Assembly (NCBI GenBank): GCA_036873135.1
Contig: JAPTYO010000009.1
Location: 24,325,756-24,389,755, forward strand
Length of the DNA: 64,000 nt
Direction: 5' to 3'
DNA from: Clarkia xantiana subsp. parviflora
Lineage: Eukaryota; Streptophyta; Magnoliopsida; Myrtales; Onagraceae
Of this stretch, positions 62,183-64,000 are shown piece after piece. The number at the start of each line of letters is the position of its first letter. Position 1 is the stretch's first letter. The notes beneath the pieces were generated by a model. It had not been told where the DNA came from, searched no databases, and worked only from the letters and a program-made list of their open reading frames with translations. Made by a program: the position numbers and the translations under genes.

Positions 62183-62943
62183 GAGTTAAGAACACAATAG
62201 GTTCCTGAATGTTTGCCCATGTTGCCAAAAGGGGTCTGAATTGAAAAAACGTATTATTAAATGCCTGAATTTTGAGTTTTGTGTATAAGTGAGGTCTCCG
62301 TCTATTTTTTCTGTTAAAAGTGACGGAAAGTGGTCACATGCTTGGCATGTGACCGAAAATAATTTGAAAACCCGAAAATGCCCTTTGACCAGAGTGTTTG
62401 ACCTAAAAAGACCAAAATACCCTTTAAGCCACCACAGCTCCGGCGACCACCACCACCCGGCTCCAGCGACCACCACCCCAGCTCCGGCGACCACCACCCC
62501 AGCTCCGGTGACCCAAAAAAGCTCCGACCGGAGCCAAAAAGCTCCGATCAGAGCTCCAAAGCTCCGATTCGGAGCTCTGTGGCCCCGAATCGGAGCCACG
62601 GAGCTCCAGATCGGAGCCACAGAGCTCCAATCGGAGCTTTTTTGGGTCGCCGGAGCTGGGTGGTGGTCGGTGGCGGTGGCCGTGGTGGCCTTAGGGCATA
62701 ATTAGTGTGCAGGGGTATTTTAGACATTTCACATTTCATTAATTAAATTGATAAATTGTAAAATAATTGCAAAAGGGTAATTCTGTCATTTCACGTATTT
62801 CCGTTACATTTAAAAGCAAATTTGGACGGAAACTCGATTATCAACAAAACTCAAAATTCAGACCCTTAATAATACGTTTTTTCAATTCAGACCCCTTTTG
62901 GAAACATGGGCAAACATTCAGGCCCCTATTGTGTTCTTAACCC
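62183..62943. mobile_element. MULE, family C-related, without gene
   Basis: The termini are GAGTTAAGAACACAATAGG and CCTATTGTGTTCTTAACCC. A perfect 9-bp duplication TAAGTAAAT flanks it (62174-62182 and 62944-62952). The plan equals the other family C copies: 150-200 bp arms, GTCACATGCTTGGCATGTGAC palindrome, GC-rich CTCCGATCGGAGC centre. The terminal words differ, so it is a diverged subfamily. Confidence 0.9.
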
Positions 62944-62952
62944 TAAGTAAAT

Positions 62953-63059
62953 CCAAAATAATGCAAAGGCAGTACTTTCACCTTTACTTCTGCTCTTTTT
63001 CAGTATTATATATATTATTACGTGCGAAAGTTGATCACCAAAGGAGATCTTTACGTTAA
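62953..63059. other. short spacer
   Basis: Nothing recognised. Confidence 0.4.
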
Positions 63060-64000
63060 GAGCATTTACAATAGCAAGTGCCTAGTGCCTCCACATCAGC
63101 AGCCACGTCACTGCCAACTCATCAAAGTGGCACTGCTACAGTATTTGCTACAGTAAATGGCACTGTAAAATTGGCACTCTCTCCAATAGTGGAGGTCAAG
63201 TTCCACTTCTACATTGGGACCCACATAATTTCATAATTCAAATATAATTTTTGCATTATACATAAATTATATATCATTATATATAAATTATATATTCATA
63301 TTTTTTTACAAATACGGACATGAATAAATAATGAGATTCAAGTATTAGATGTTTTAATTAAAAAAAAATAGGGAAAATATATACAAAATTATAAAAATGT
63401 AATTGAATTTTTTAATAAAATTTACATTTTATTGAGTTAGTCAAAATTTATCAATTGTGAATCAAATATCTGGATTCCACTTTTGACCGACGTATGTTGT
63501 TATTCTGAAATTTGAAAATCGACGTCTTTAGGGTAATAGTTCTATTATTTACGTACTATAATTTATTTTTTTAAAAAAATTGCGTTTCTTTTGTAATTAA
63601 AAATGATAAAAACATTATGAATATAACATAAAAATGAGCACATTATTTTTTTAAATAATGTTTGCAATAATTTAAAAGTTACATTACAATAAATATAAAA
63701 ACAATAAATTAAAGTTGTCAACTAAAATAAATAAATAATTATATATATTTGAGATTACATAGAATTGTCACAAATATTACTAAATTGCCAGAGATGTTCG
63801 ACCAAGTCCTGTTGTAATTTTTTATGTTTCTTTTTATCGCGTAACTGGATATTATTTTCGATATACATTTGATACGAGACCGGAGGCCTCGTGCTCACTT
63901 CTGGCAAAGATATGCCTTCAGCAATATCATCATAATTGAACACTTCTTCAAAATTTCCAGCATATGTGTCTTTTCATCCTCAACAATTATATTATGCAAT
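63060..64000 (-). mobile_element. PIF/Harbinger element, cut by the window edge
   Basis: The left end GAGCATTTACAATAGC follows TAA (63057-63059). GAGCATCTCCAATGGC-like ends after a 3-bp TAA/TTA target are typical of plant PIF/Harbinger elements. GC-richer subterminal DNA (63070-63220) and AT-rich filler follow. A minus-strand transposase C-terminus is near the right edge. The other end is outside. Confidence 0.65.
63755..64000 (-). pseudogene. PIF/Harbinger transposase C-terminus, frameshifted
   Basis: The frame from 63943 to the stop at 63755 ends with LRDKKKHKKLQQDLVEHLWQ, which resembles the end of plant DDE_Tnp_4 (HARBI1/ALP1-like) transposases. Upstream, at the edge, the phrase NIIVEDEK is in a different frame. 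It corresponds to the family's LHNMIVEDER. One missing base between it and the following DTYAGNFEEVFNYDD implies a frameshift near 63970. The catalytic DDE residues are outside the window. Confidence 0.7.

Overview
The window is nuclear DNA of a flowering plant, probably a eudicot. It has an AT-rich background, GT-AG introns, a plasma-membrane H+-ATPase gene with a plant exon layout, and dense nested plant transposons (Copia, Tat/Ogre-type and non-autonomous LTR elements, LINE, MULE, hAT, PIF/Harbinger, Helitron-like ends). I cannot name the species. I see no rRNA, tRNA or CRISPR.

Three host loci stand out. (1) 5487-7099, minus: a two-exon gene with an ELHRLYxVQKLLM motif, like the N-terminal region of DUF863-type plant proteins. 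(2) 17992-22181, minus: a P3A plasma-membrane H+-ATPase, 15 exons recoverable in correct phase to the C-terminal YTV. It has one in-frame TAG in the exon at 18428-18610, several changes at conserved positions, and no recognisable first exon. (3) 43976-44566, plus: an intronless plant membrane protein with a signal peptide and one transmembrane helix. A fourth host-derived piece, exon 1 of a vacuolar-type NRAMP metal transporter, lies inside a Mutator-like transposon at 27439-29130.

Layout: 1-753, 3' LTR of a non-autonomous LTR family called R1 here; 1728-5187, decayed minus-strand Tat/Ogre element (gag, PBS, 5' LTR); 5.5-7.1 kb, gene 1; 7.7-17.4 kb, AT-rich intergenic DNA with MULE, hAT and Helitron-like insertions; 17419-17883, intact TRIM; 18-22.2 kb, H+-ATPase; 23.0-25.6 kb, MULE and two LTR pieces; 26.1-32.3 kb, decayed Copia interrupted by the NRAMP-carrying Pack-MULE; 34.1-40.1 kb, LTR element with no coding capacity; 41-43.3 kb, repeats and a Helitron-like end; 44 kb, gene 3; 45.8-46.7 kb, MULE; 47503-56714, complete R1 element with an hAT inside; 57.3-60.9 kb, three-layer nest (MULE hairpin, LINE, MULE hairpin); 62183-62943, MULE; 63060 to the end, PIF/Harbinger element with a frameshifted transposase.

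The strongest structural result comes from matching flanks. Seven long-TIR elements carry matching 9-10 bp target-site duplications, as expected of Mutator-like elements. They fall into four terminal-sequence families and include a gene-capturing copy. The window mainly records repeated transposon nesting around a few genes, one of which is losing function.
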